Positions 18,958 to 27,491 are shown, numbered from the stretch's first letter. The stretch: 64,000 nt of DNA from Delftia tsuruhatensis (GCF_903815225.1 NZ_LR813084.1:1-64000), one strand, 5' to 3'. Numbers and translations are program-made. Notes: a model not told the origin generated them from the sequence alone.

Positions 18958-21129
18958 TCAGAAGGCAAGGCGGTCGAGCCGGCGCTGGTCGCGGCGCTGC
19001 AGCCAGCCGATCACGGCGCCGCGCGCCCGCTGGCGCCAGCGGTCCCAGCGCGTGGGATTGCTGACGATCTGCGCGCGATAGAACGAGGGGCAGAGCACGG
19101 CCGCATGCGCCACTTCGCCGCACAGGCCGCAGCCCACGCAGCTGTCGATGACGGTGGCCACGGGGTCGCTGCGCAGCGGATCGGGATGGGGCCGTATCGA
19201 CAGCGAGGGGCAGCCCGACAGGCGGATGCACGAATGGTCGCCCGTGCAGGTGTCCGGGTCCACGCCGAAGCGCTCGCGCACCACGCGCCGGCCGCTGGCG
19301 ATGGCCTGGCGGACCCTGGGCTTTTCGCGGCGCTGCAGGTTCAGCATGCATTCACTCTGCGCGATCAGCACCTTGGGGCCCTGCGTGGTGGTGGTCAGCG
19401 CCTCGCGCAGCGTGCCCACCATGGCCTGGAGGTCGTAGGTGCGGCGCACGGTCCTGACCCATTGCACGCCCACGCCGCGCACGGCGCGCTCGATGGCGTG
19501 CCGGGTGCTGCGCGTGGGGTTGGACGCCCGGGACGACAGGATGTCCTGCCCGCCCGTGGCCGAGGTGTAGCTGTTGTCGACGACGATGGTCAGGTTGTCG
19601 CTCTTGTTGAACACCGCGTTGGCGATGCCGCTGGTCAGGCCGTTGTGCCAGAAGCCGCCGTCGCCCATGACGGCCACCACGCGCTTGCCGCCCTCGCGCG
19701 GCTGCGCCGGGTTGAACGCCGCCGCCCCCGCCGCGCCCAGGCCGTAGCCCATGGTGGTGTTGCCCAGGTTGAAGGGCGGCAGGATGGAGAACAGGTGGCA
19801 GCCGATGTCGGCGCTGATGTGGTGCTCGCCCAGCTCGCGCTGGACCAGCTTCATCGCGGTGAAGATGGGCCGCTCGGGGCAGCCCGTGCAAAACCCCGGC
19901 GGACGCGCCTGCACGCTGGCCTCGACCGGGGGCAGGGACGGCACGGGCGTCAGCGGGATGATCCTGCGCGGTACGGGCTGTGACCGTGCCTGCGCCGGCA
20001 GCCTGCCTTGCCCCAGCAGAAAGGCGCGCACGCCCTGGAGCAGGGCGGCCGTGGTGTACTCGCCGAAGGCCGGCAGCATGTCCTTGCCATGCAGCGCGGT
20101 CGCCGATCCGGCCTGGCGCAGCACCGCCGCCACGTTCTGCTCGACGAAGTTCGGCTGGCCCTCCTCCACCACCAGCAGGGCGCGCTTGCCCGCGCAAAAG
20201 CGCAGCAGCTCGCTGTCCACCAGCGGATAGGCGACGTTCATCACGTACAGCGGGATGCGCGTGCGGCCATAGGCATCGGCCAGGTCCAGCTGCTGCAGCG
20301 CCCGGATCAGGCCGTTGTAGCTGCCGCCCTGGCAGGCGATGCCGATGTCGTCCGCATCCTCGGAGAAGAACTCGTTGAGCCCGCGCTCCGCGATGAAGCG
20401 CTGGGCGGCGGGCCAGCGCTGGCGCAGTTTTTCCTGCTCGTGCATGAAGCTGGCGGGCGGCAGCACGATGCGGCCCACGTCGCGCTGCGGCTCGGCCATG
20501 GCCTGTTCGATGGTGTGGGCCGGACGGCGGTTGTCGCTGGCGATGAACTGGCCATGCACATGGCAGGCGCGGATGCGCAGCTGCAGCATCACGGGCGTAT
20601 GGCTGGCCTCGGACAGCTCGAAGCCGTCTTTCACCGCCTGCACGATGCTGGGCAAATTGGGGCGCGGGTCCAGCAGCCAGATCTGCGACTTCATCGCGAA
20701 GGCGTGGCTGCGCTCCTGCATGATGGACGAGCCCTCGCCATAGTCCTCGCCCACGATGACCAGCGCCCCGCCCTGCACGCCGCCCGAGGCCAGGTTGGCC
20801 AGCGCATCGGACGCGACATTCGTGCCCACCGTGGCCTTGAAGGTCACGGCACCGCGCAGCGGGTAGTTGACCGAGGCGGCCAGCGTGGCCGCCGCCGTGG
20901 CCTCGCTGGCGCTGTTCTCGAAGCGGATGCCGTGCTCGACCAGGATGTCCTGGGCATCGGCCAGCACGTCCATCAGGTGCGAGATCGGCGCGCCCTGGTA
21001 GCCCGCCACATAGTTCACGCCCGACTCCAGCAGCGCCTTGGTCACCGCCAGGATGCCCTCGCCACGGAACACCTCGCCCGCGCCCAGGCGCAGCTTGCGG
21101 ACCTCTTCGACAAACGAGCGTTCTGCCAT
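18958..21129 (-). CDS. iorA: Indolepyruvate ferredoxin oxidoreductase alpha subunit (TPP and 4Fe-4S)
   Basis: A 723-residue subunit and the first gene of the 15-kb operon. It has the pyrimidine-binding domain near the N-terminus (YQGAPISHLMDV), the CTGCPERP motif, the TPP-binding GDGGFWHNG motif, and a C-terminal iron-sulfur region (CTGDHSC, GCPSL, CVGCGLCGEVAHAAVLCPS). It would convert arylpyruvate-type 2-oxoacids to acyl-CoA with ferredoxin reduction. ATG at 21129 follows AAGGATTCCTAG. A long inverted repeat about 45 bp upstream is a likely operator. The iorA symbol follows family resemblance; the actual 2-oxoacid is not known. Confidence 0.9.
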   Translation of the reverse strand: MAERSFVEEVRKLRLGAGEVFRGEGILAVTKALLESGVNYVAGYQGAPISHLMDVLADAQDILVEHGIRFENSASEATAAATLAASVNYPLRGAVTFKATVGTNVASDALANLASGGVQGGALVIVGEDYGEGSSIMQERSHAFAMKSQIWLLDPRPNLPSIVQAVKDGFELSEASHTPVMLQLRIRACHVHGQFIASDNRRPAHTIEQAMAEPQRDVGRIVLPPASFMHEQEKLRQRWPAAQRFIAERGLNEFFSEDADDIGIACQGGSYNGLIRALQQLDLADAYGRTRIPLYVMNVAYPLVDSELLRFCAGKRALLVVEEGQPNFVEQNVAAVLRQAGSATALHGKDMLPAFGEYTTAALLQGVRAFLLGQGRLPAQARSQPVPRRIIPLTPVPSLPPVEASVQARPPGFCTGCPERPIFTAMKLVQRELGEHHISADIGCHLFSILPPFNLGNTTMGYGLGAAGAAAFNPAQPREGGKRVVAVMGDGGFWHNGLTSGIANAVFNKSDNLTIVVDNSYTSATGGQDILSSRASNPTRSTRHAIERAVRGVGVQWVRTVRRTYDLQAMVGTLREALTTTTQGPKVLIAQSECMLNLQRREKPRVRQAIASGRRVVRERFGVDPDTCTGDHSCIRLSGCPSLSIRPHPDPLRSDPVATVIDSCVGCGLCGEVAHAAVLCPSFYRAQIVSNPTRWDRWRQRARGAVIGWLQRRDQRRLDRLAF

Positions 21130-21171
21130 CTAGGAATCCTTCGCGGGGACCGCCGCCGGGAGCGGTGATCT

Positions 21172-21229
21172 ATGATTTTGGATGGAATATGACATGCATC
21201 AACGGCGAAGTAAATGCATCCAAAATCAT
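21172..21229. promoter_or_regulatory. Perfect 13-bp inverted repeat upstream of iorA (candidate operator)
   Basis: ATGATTTTGGATG (21172-21184) and CATCCAAAATCAT (21217-21229) are perfect inverted copies separated by 32 bp. The pair lies 43-100 bp upstream of the iorA start, where a promoter is expected, and stands out as AT-rich in GC-rich surroundings. The arms resemble half-sites bound cooperatively by a dimeric repressor; ATGCATC occurs twice in and beside the spacer. The regulator is unknown: MarR at 5439, LysR at 21830, or one elsewhere in the genome. Confidence 0.5.
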
Positions 21230-21430
21230 GGTTTTCCCAGGCGTCTTGCGCGCGACGGACAGGCGTTTCGGGATGGCGGTACATGGCCTTGAAGTGCTCG
21301 AGGCGGTCACGGAGCGCGTTGGACATGGGGCCGGTGTGGCTGGAAAAGCCGGTGGCTGGCAAGCGGAGAAAGCTGCCGATTCAGGGAGGATGGGCAGGAA
21401 GGCGCTGGCGTTCTTTCCGAAGCTGGACAG

Positions 21431-21535
21431 TCAAAAAACTCGCTTCTTCAAGTTGCACTGCCCTTTCATGACGAGCTCGCTTGGGGTCAGATGAGCAAGC
21501 AAGCCGTGCAGACGGTGGTTGCTGTACTTGTCCTG
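21431..21535 (-). pseudogene. C-terminal fragment of a transposase (integrase-core, probably IS3-type)
   Basis: Translating the minus strand from 21535 down to the TGA at 21431-21433 gives a short in-frame tail containing [20 protein letters not shown] and ending NLKKRVF. The NHRLHG...LTPSE pattern is typical of the C-terminus of rve-type transposases. There is no N-terminal part, no visible terminal inverted repeats and no target duplication, so this is a remnant. It is joined directly, in a different frame, to the macrodomain fragment upstream. Confidence 0.5.
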
Positions 21536-21720
21536 GTCGGGCTGCGGCGTACTGGCGGTAGTTGTCGTCAAAGCGCTCCTTGAACATCTGCGCAATGCCC
21601 TTGCCCATCACCCCCACGGTGTTGATGGTGTTGATGGTGTTGACCAGCGCCTCGGCCTTATAGCGCTCGAACTTGGCCGGGTCGTGCGGGTCGCGTTGAA
21701 AGTCACGGGACTGAAGGATG
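21536..21720 (-). pseudogene. Macrodomain (DarG / ADP-ribose phosphatase-like) gene fragment
   Basis: The minus strand reads [20 protein letters not shown] followed by [22 protein letters not shown]. This matches the N-terminal core of macrodomain proteins such as the DarG antitoxin (typical core: [21 protein letters not shown]). The piece NTI is duplicated by a 9-bp tandem repeat near 21615-21640. There is no start codon in a credible place, and the frame runs into the transposase fragment at about 21535, losing the rest of the domain. No DarT-type toxin gene is visible nearby. It is a decayed relic. Confidence 0.65.
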
Positions 21721-21829
21721 GGCCACCCAGGCCATGATGTGATGCCTCAATCGATGCATTCGCATGCGCGAGAAATTCGGAGGAAGCCGTTTTGCTGAAT
21801 GCAGGAACGGGCATGTCCAACCACCGACA

Positions 21830-22759
21830 TCAACCGCCGGGCCTCCTTCTGCCTTGATGCAGGACCGGCTCGAGAAACAACTGCCGAAAGTAATCGCGAA
21901 ACGCCGTCATCGCTGGGGAAAATTCGATGCCTTGCTTCCACCCAAGCCCGATGTTCATCGTAGGCACGGCGTCGCGCAGACTGATGGTTTCAATGCGCTT
22001 TCCCTCCAGCGACCAAGGTCGATAAACCATATCCGAGAGAACGGTCACACCTAGGCCATTCGCCACGGTGCTGCGCACTGCTTCTACCGAGCTTGTGCGC
22101 AGCCTGATCTGAGGCTGGTACGGCGTCTTGCTCCAATATTTCATTGCAGTGCCCGCAGCCTCGTCCACGGTGAGCAGGATGTAGGGCTCGGCAGCCACAT
22201 CGGCCAGCGTGACTTCCGCCTTTTCGAGCAGCGCATGCTTGGCCGGCACCCACAGTCGGCGTTGCGAGCCAAAGAATGTCTCGAGCGACAGCTCGCGCAG
22301 CACCACATTGGACGTGAGCAGTACGCCCATGTCGTATTGCTGCGTGATCAGCCCCTCCTCAATGGCTTCACGCACTACTTCGTGCACCTTGACCTTGATC
22401 TGCGGATGCAATTGCTCGAAACGCTGAAGGTGATGGGGCAAGAAGTAGCCGAGCACCGTGTAAGTAGCGGCAACGGTAAGCGTCCCCTCGACATTCACTC
22501 CCTCATGCGGCATGCGGATCGCCTCGTCTGCCGCCGAGAGCACGGCATAGGCATGGCTCAGAAAACGCCGTCCGGCCCGGGTCAGTTCCACGCCATGAGG
22601 CTGTCGCTCAAACAGCTGCTGCCCCAGCATTTCCTCCAGCTCCCGGACTGCCGTGGTCACGGCCGATTGCGAGATGTTGAGTTGCAGTGCCGCATGTGAG
22701 ATGCGACCCACTTCGGCCACCGCCGTGAAGTACTTGAGCTGGCGAAGGGTCAAGGACAT
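21830..22759 (-). CDS. LysR-family regulator, divergent from the pxp module
   Basis: A 309-residue LysR-type regulator. The N-terminal HTH (LKYFTAVAEVGRISHAALQL, SQSAVTTAVRELEEMLG) is followed by a periplasmic-binding-like effector domain. The ATG at 22759 follows AGGAAGGCTGCACC. The gene is transcribed away from pxpA, with 238 bp between the starts, the classic LysR arrangement, and a perfect TATCTG-N5-CAGATA palindrome lies in that interval. It probably activates the pxpA-accBC-pxpBC operon in response to a substrate of that module; the effector is unknown. Confidence 0.93.
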   Translation of the reverse strand: MSLTLRQLKYFTAVAEVGRISHAALQLNISQSAVTTAVRELEEMLGQQLFERQPHGVELTRAGRRFLSHAYAVLSAADEAIRMPHEGVNVEGTLTVAATYTVLGYFLPHHLQRFEQLHPQIKVKVHEVVREAIEEGLITQQYDMGVLLTSNVVLRELSLETFFGSQRRLWVPAKHALLEKAEVTLADVAAEPYILLTVDEAAGTAMKYWSKTPYQPQIRLRTSSVEAVRSTVANGLGVTVLSDMVYRPWSLEGKRIETISLRDAVPTMNIGLGWKQGIEFSPAMTAFRDYFRQLFLEPVLHQGRRRPGG

Positions 22760-22875
22760 GGTGCAGCCTTCCTGGGGTATTTACTTATCGCTCGAAAATT
22801 GCATGCCAGCGCGCGCAAATCCGATACCTAGCATTCACTGATCTCCAGGGTAGCGCCTATTGCATGCAGTCGGAG

Positions 22876-22892
22876 TATCTGTTTTTCAGATA
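22876..22892. promoter_or_regulatory. LysR-type operator candidate (TATCTG-N5-CAGATA)
   Basis: A perfect 6-bp inverted repeat with a 5-bp T-tract centre lies between the divergent LysR and pxpA genes. It fits the LysR-type T-N11-A box. It is 106 bp from the pxpA start and 117 bp from the lysR start, suitable for a recognition site controlling both. Confidence 0.55.
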
Positions 22893-22997
22893 TCGCATCG
22901 CCTGTAAATAATGCTTTTCAGCCGATTTTCAGCTCACTAATCTTCACTTTGTCCCGCATTGCTGCCATCTGGCCGTGCCAACAACACAAGGTGAAAC

Positions 22998-23786
22998 GTG
23001 AAGAAGACGCTGATTGATCTGAACTCCGACATGGGCGAAAGCTTCGGTCCATGGGCCATCGGCGATGGCGTGGACCAGGAATTGATGCCATTGATCAGCT
23101 CGGCCAATATCGCCACAGGCTTTCATGCGGGCGATCCGAACATCATGCGCAAGACGGTGTTGTTGGCCCGGGAAAACGGCGTGGGCATCGGCGCGCACCC
23201 GGGCTTTCGCGACCTCGTGGGCTTCGGGCGCCGCCATATCAATGCACCGGCCGACGAGCTGGTGAACGACATGGTCTACCAGCTCGGCGCGCTGCGCGAA
23301 TTCGCGCGGCTGGCCGGCATGACGCTGCAGCACATCAAGCCGCACGGCGCGCTCTACATGCATGCGGCGCGCGACGAGACGCTGTCGCGCGCACTCGTCA
23401 CTGCCCTGCAGCAGATCGAACCGACGCTGCGCCTGTTCTGCATGGAATCGTCCGTCACCTTCCAGGTGGCGTGCGAATTGGGCCAGCCCGTGGCGCGCGA
23501 GTTCTATGCCGACCGCGACTACGACCTGAGCGGCTCCATCGTCTTCACCCGCCGCGCCGGCGCGCTCGACCCCGAGGCCGTGGCCGCCAAGGTGCTGCGT
23601 GCCTGCACCGAAGGCGTGGTGCGCACGGTCGAAGGCCAGGACATGGCGATCGGCTTCGACTCGGTCTGCATCCACAGCGACACGCCCGGCGCGCTGGCGA
23701 TCGTGCAGGCCACGCGCCGCGCACTGGCCGAGCACGGCATCGAAGTTGCAGGTTTTGCCGGTGCGGCTGCGCCGGCGCGGCCTTGA
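22998..23786 (+). CDS. pxpA: LamB/YcsF family protein, 5-oxoprolinase subunit A-like
   Basis: A 262-residue PxpA/YcsF protein, clear from its N-terminus ([18 protein letters not shown]), [29 protein letters not shown] and [12 protein letters not shown]. In E. coli PxpA works with PxpB and PxpC to open 5-oxoproline with ATP. Here pxpA begins a five-gene run but is followed by a biotin carrier and biotin carboxylase before pxpB and pxpC. That suggests a carboxylation-dependent lactam or amide hydrolase rather than plain 5-oxoprolinase. Divergent LysR regulator upstream; ATG preceded by AAGGTGAAACGTG. Confidence 0.9.
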   Translation: MKKTLIDLNSDMGESFGPWAIGDGVDQELMPLISSANIATGFHAGDPNIMRKTVLLARENGVGIGAHPGFRDLVGFGRRHINAPADELVNDMVYQLGALREFARLAGMTLQHIKPHGALYMHAARDETLSRALVTALQQIEPTLRLFCMESSVTFQVACELGQPVAREFYADRDYDLSGSIVFTRRAGALDPEAVAAKVLRACTEGVVRTVEGQDMAIGFDSVCIHSDTPGALAIVQATRRALAEHGIEVAGFAGAAAPARP

Positions 23787-23839
23787 GTTTTCCGTTCTTC
23801 CCGCTTTCGTTCCTGTTCCCGCTTTCCAGGAGTGCATCG

Positions 23840-24088
23840 ATGCCCGCTACCCATGAAGTCCTGAGCCCGCTGCCGGGCACCTTCTACCGCCGTTCGGCGC
23901 CCGACGCGCCGCCGTTCAAGGCCGAAGGCGACACCGTGGCCGTGGGCGATGTGATCGGCCTGGTCGAGGTGATGAAGCAGTTCAGCGAAGTCACGGCCGA
24001 CGTGGCCGGCCGGCTGCGGGGCTTTGCCGTGGAGAACGGCGAACCCGTCGATCCGGGCCAGGTGCTGGCCGTCATCGAAACGGCGTGA
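23840..24088 (+). CDS. Biotin carboxyl carrier-like protein
   Basis: An 82-residue biotinyl/lipoyl-domain protein with the biotin attachment motif EVMKQF (Lys46) in the usual hairpin context and the C-terminal VDPGQVLAVIE segment. It is much shorter than housekeeping AccB because it lacks the N-terminal and linker regions. This matches small carriers encoded beside pxp genes. It lies 53 bp after pxpA and 11 bp before the biotin carboxylase, so the two are surely a functional pair. Confidence 0.9.
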   Translation: MPATHEVLSPLPGTFYRRSAPDAPPFKAEGDTVAVGDVIGLVEVMKQFSEVTADVAGRLRGFAVENGEPVDPGQVLAVIETA

Positions 24089-24099
24089 GGCCCCGGACC

Positions 24100-25497
24100 A
24101 TGACCGCCGCATTCGACAAACTGCTCATCGCCAACCGTGGCGAGATCGCGGTGCGCATCATCCGCGCCGCGAAGGAACTGGGCCTCAAGACCGTCGCCGT
24201 CTACAGCGACGCTGACGCGCAAAGCCTCGCGGTGCGCATGGCCGACGAAGCCGTGCGCATTGGCCCGGCGCATGCCACCGGGAGCTATCTGAGCGTGGAC
24301 GCCATTCTTGAAGCGGCAGCCGACAGCGGCGCCGGCGCCGTGCATCCGGGCTACGGTTTCCTGTCGGAGAACGCCGCGTTCGCCGAGCGCATCGAGGCCG
24401 CGGGCCTGGTGTTCGTCGGCCCGACGCCGCACGCGATCCGCACCATGGGCGACAAGGCCGCCGCGCGCGCCGCGGCCATGAAGGCCGGCGTGCCCACCGT
24501 GCCCGGCAGCATGGGGGCAGTGACAGATGCCGACACCGCCGTTGCGGTGGCAAAGGACATCGGCTACCCCATCATGATCAAGGCCTCGGCCGGCGGGGGC
24601 GGGCGCGGCATTCGCGTGGCGCACGACGAAGCCGAGCTACGCCAGCAGTTCGCCACCGCCACGGCGGAAGCGCAGGCCGCTTTCGGCAACGGCGAGGTGT
24701 ACCTCGAACGCTTCATCCGCCAGGCGCGCCACATCGAGGTGCAGATCCTGGGCGACGGCCAGCGCGTGGTTCACTGCTTCGAGCGCGAATGCTCGCTGCA
24801 GCGACGCCGCCAGAAAGTGTGGGAAGAAGCGCCCTCGGCCGCCATCAGCGAGGCCACGCGCGCCGCGCTGTGCGAATCGGCGCTGCGGCTGGCCCATGCC
24901 GTGGCCTACCGCGGCGCGGGCACGCTCGAATACCTGTACGACGACGACACGCGCGAGTTCTTCTTCATCGAGATGAACACGCGCATCCAGGTCGAGCACC
25001 CCATCACCGAGATGATCACCGGCATCGACCTCGTGAAGGAGATGCTGCGCATCGCGCTGGGCCAGCCGCTGCGCCTGCGGCAGGAAGACATCCGGCTGAC
25101 CGGCGCGGCCATCGAGGTGCGCATCAACGCCGAGAACGCCGCGAAGAACTTCATGCCAAGCCCGGGCCTCGTGTCACAGCTCGTGGTGCCGGGCGGCCCC
25201 GGCGTGCGCTTCGACACCATGCTGTTCCCCGGCTGCACCGTGCCGGCGTACTACGACTCGCTGCTGGGCAAGCTGATCGTGCACAACACCGATCGCGCCG
25301 GCGCGCTGGCCCGCATGCGGCGCGCGCTCGACGAGCTGCAGGTCGAAGGCATCCACACCACGATCCCGCTGCACCGCGCACTGTGCGAGGACGCGGGCGT
25401 GGCGCAGGCCGCATTCCACACGGGCTTTCTCGAAACCTGGCTGGCGGTGAATCCGCTGGCTGACGCACCCGATCCACTTGCGAAGGTGACCGCATGA
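24100..25497 (+). CDS. Biotin carboxylase (AccC-type), pxp-linked paralogue
   Basis: A 465-residue ATP-grasp enzyme that carboxylates biotin on the carrier protein using ATP and bicarbonate. Diagnostic segments are LIANRGEIAVRIIRAAKELG, the glycine-rich KASAGGGGRGIR, and EMNTRIQVEHPITEM. I chose ATG 24100; a GTG at 24085 overlapping the carrier stop is an alternative, but the GAGG at 24087-24090 fits the ATG. Its stop overlaps the pxpB start by the ATGA arrangement. It is a dedicated paralogue, judging by its operon, rather than the fatty-acid-synthesis enzyme. Confidence 0.93.
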   Translation: MTAAFDKLLIANRGEIAVRIIRAAKELGLKTVAVYSDADAQSLAVRMADEAVRIGPAHATGSYLSVDAILEAAADSGAGAVHPGYGFLSENAAFAERIEAAGLVFVGPTPHAIRTMGDKAAARAAAMKAGVPTVPGSMGAVTDADTAVAVAKDIGYPIMIKASAGGGGRGIRVAHDEAELRQQFATATAEAQAAFGNGEVYLERFIRQARHIEVQILGDGQRVVHCFERECSLQRRRQKVWEEAPSAAISEATRAALCESALRLAHAVAYRGAGTLEYLYDDDTREFFFIEMNTRIQVEHPITEMITGIDLVKEMLRIALGQPLRLRQEDIRLTGAAIEVRINAENAAKNFMPSPGLVSQLVVPGGPGVRFDTMLFPGCTVPAYYDSLLGKLIVHNTDRAGALARMRRALDELQVEGIHTTIPLHRALCEDAGVAQAAFHTGFLETWLAVNPLADAPDPLAKVTA

Positions 25498-26405
25498 CCG
25501 CTGCCAGCACCCTTCCCACCCAGGCCCGCTACAGCTTCGGCGGCGACGAGCACCTGTTCGTCGAGATCAGCGAAGAGATGTCGCTGCCCGCCTTCTTCAA
25601 AGGCATGGCCATCTGCAATGAGCTGCGCCGCCGCGCACAGGCGGGCGAGATCACGGGCGTGACCGAAATCTGTCCCGCCAACGCCGCCTACCTCGTGCGC
25701 TTCGATCCCGATGCGATCGCGCCCGACGCACTGCTCGCCATGCTCAAAGACATCGAAGCGGGCCTGGGCGATGCCGACCTGCAGATGCAGACGCGCATCG
25801 TCGAGATTCCCGTGCTCTACAACGACCCGTGGACACACGAGACGCTGATGCGCTTTCGCGAGCGGCACCAGGACCCGTCGGGCACCGACATCGAGTACGC
25901 GGCGCGCATCAACGGCCACGTCTCGGTCGAGGCCTTCATCGAGGCGCACTCGTCGGCACCCTGGTTCGTGTCGATGGTCGGCTTCGTGGCCGGCCTGCCC
26001 TTTCTGTTCCAGATGGTCGAGCGCCAGCGCCAGATCCAGGTGCCCAAGTACCTGAGCCCGCGCACCGACACGCCCAGGCTCACGCTGGGCCACGGCGGTT
26101 GCTTCAGCTGCATCTACTCGGTGCGTGGTGCGGGCGGCTACCAGATGTTCGGTGTCACGCCCGCGCCCATCTTCGACCCGGCGCAACGGCTGTCCTACCT
26201 GAAGGAGCTGATGGTGTTCTTCCAGCCCGGCGACATCGTCAAGTACAAACCCATTGACCGCGCCGAGTACGACCGCCAGATCGCGCAGGTCGAGGCCGGC
26301 ACCTACGCGCTTCGCATCGCGCCAGTGTCGTTCTCGCTCAACGATTTCCTGGCTGACCCGGGCGGCTACAACCAACAGCTCCTGAAAGTGCTCCATGGCG
26401 ATTGA
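25494..26405 (+). CDS. pxpB: 5-oxoprolinase subunit B-like (KipI/allophanate hydrolase subunit 1 family)
   Basis: A 303-residue member of the PxpB/KipI family (YSFGGDEHLFVEISEEMS, FVAGLPFLF, GGYQMFGVTPAPIF). It is longer than E. coli PxpB, with an extended N-terminal half that includes YAARINGHVSVEAFIEAH. PxpB and PxpC form the catalytic carboxyltransferase/hydrolase-like pair; the same two domains occur in urea carboxylase. The start overlaps the biotin carboxylase stop and its stop overlaps the pxpC start (26395), so three genes are translationally coupled. Confidence 0.9.
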   Translation: MTAASTLPTQARYSFGGDEHLFVEISEEMSLPAFFKGMAICNELRRRAQAGEITGVTEICPANAAYLVRFDPDAIAPDALLAMLKDIEAGLGDADLQMQTRIVEIPVLYNDPWTHETLMRFRERHQDPSGTDIEYAARINGHVSVEAFIEAHSSAPWFVSMVGFVAGLPFLFQMVERQRQIQVPKYLSPRTDTPRLTLGHGGCFSCIYSVRGAGGYQMFGVTPAPIFDPAQRLSYLKELMVFFQPGDIVKYKPIDRAEYDRQIAQVEAGTYALRIAPVSFSLNDFLADPGGYNQQLLKVLHGD

Positions 26406-27372
26406 AGTGCTCAAGCCCGGCCTCGCGACCAGCGTGCAGGACGCCGGCCGCCCCGGCTACTACCACCTGGGCATTCCGCTGTCGGGTGCGCTCGACCAGC
26501 AAAGCCTGGTGCTCGCAAACCTGCTGGTCGGCAACGACGAAGGTGCGGCCGTCATCGAAAGCACGCTGCTCGGGCCCGAGCTGCAGTTCGACGCGCCCGC
26601 GCTGGTGGCCGTGACCGGCGCCGACGCGAAGATCAAGCTCAACGGCAATGAGGTGCCACGCAATACCGCATTCGCGGTGCAGGCCGGCGACAGGCTCGGC
26701 TTCGACTTCATGAAGCTCGGCGCGCGCATGTGCATCGCCGTGGCCGGCGGCATCGATGTGCCGGTGGTACTGGGCAGCCGCTCGACCTACGGCCTGGGCG
26801 CATTCGGCGGCTTCAACGGACGCAAGCTGCTGGCTGGCGACAGACTGCCCGTGGGTGTACCGTCCGCCACTGCCCGCGCGGGTCGCACGGTGGAGGCCGC
26901 ATTGCTGCCGGTGCTCGACAAGGAAGTGGTCCTGCGTGTGCTGCCGGGCATCTACTTCCACCGACTGCAGGAGGTGTCGGTGCAAAGCTTTTTTGCCGAC
27001 ACCTGGACTGTCGGTTCCGAGGCCGACCGCATCGGCTACCGCTACAAGAACGGCACGCCGCTGAAGTTCCACGAGCGCACGCCGCCATTCGGCGCGGGCG
27101 ACGACCCGTCGAACATCGTCGATGCGGGCTACCCATACGGTTCCATCCAGGTGCCGGGCGGACGCGAACCAATCATCCTGCACCGCGATGCGGTCTCGGG
27201 TGGCGGCTACGCGATGGTCGGCACCGTCATCAGCGCCGACATGGATCTCATCGCCCAGATGCAGCCAAACCACAAGGCACGCTTTGTCGAAGTCGATATG
27301 GCGCAGGCGCTCGAAGCGCGCGCCGAGCGGCGGCGAAGAATCGAGCGCTTGCGCGCAGCGCTCGCGGTCTGA
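26395..27372 (+). CDS. pxpC: 5-oxoprolinase subunit C-like (KipA / biotin-dependent carboxyltransferase family)
   Basis: A 325-residue PxpC/KipA-family protein with the N-terminal signature VLKPGLATSVQDAGRPGYYHLGIPLSGALDQ and GGIDVPVVLGSRSTYGLGAFGG. It partners PxpB. The 11-bp overlap with pxpB indicates coupled translation. It is the last gene of the module; the next gene (CoA-transferase) converges on it, and I see no strong terminator in the 119-bp gap. Confidence 0.9.
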   Translation: MAIEVLKPGLATSVQDAGRPGYYHLGIPLSGALDQQSLVLANLLVGNDEGAAVIESTLLGPELQFDAPALVAVTGADAKIKLNGNEVPRNTAFAVQAGDRLGFDFMKLGARMCIAVAGGIDVPVVLGSRSTYGLGAFGGFNGRKLLAGDRLPVGVPSATARAGRTVEAALLPVLDKEVVLRVLPGIYFHRLQEVSVQSFFADTWTVGSEADRIGYRYKNGTPLKFHERTPPFGAGDDPSNIVDAGYPYGSIQVPGGREPIILHRDAVSGGGYAMVGTVISADMDLIAQMQPNHKARFVEVDMAQALEARAERRRRIERLRAALAV

Positions 27373-27491
27373 GCGCGACCCTCTTCGTCCCTCTCAAGAG
27401 AGCCGATGACAACCAAGGAAGCGGTCGAGTTCGCCACGCTCGAATGGGTTCCGTAGTTCAACCACCATCGCCCGCCTGGACCCATCGGGCA

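Larger units (their letters stand above)
21130..21829. other. 700-bp region without an intact gene: operator plus remnants
   Basis: The first 100 bp hold the iorA promoter region and its inverted repeat. About 21431-21720 carries two joined gene fragments on the minus strand, a macrodomain piece and a transposase tail. I see nothing identifiable in 21240-21430 or 21721-21829, apart from an unrecognised open frame starting near 21326 (MSNALRDRLEHFKAMYRH...) that runs into iorA and has no supporting features. The region separates the catabolic operon from the pxp module and looks like an old insertion or recombination junction. Confidence 0.6.

Noticed and set aside
17438..21129. Naming the whole operon as an indolepyruvate or tryptophan pathway because of IorAB
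   Set aside because: IorAB homologues act on several aryl 2-oxoacids and the other genes do not fix the substrate; kept only as a hypothesis.
21042..21362. 106-residue minus-strand open frame across the iorA promoter
   Set aside because: Includes the inverted repeat and overlaps iorA in another frame; I recognise no family. It could be a decayed gene but I cannot support that.
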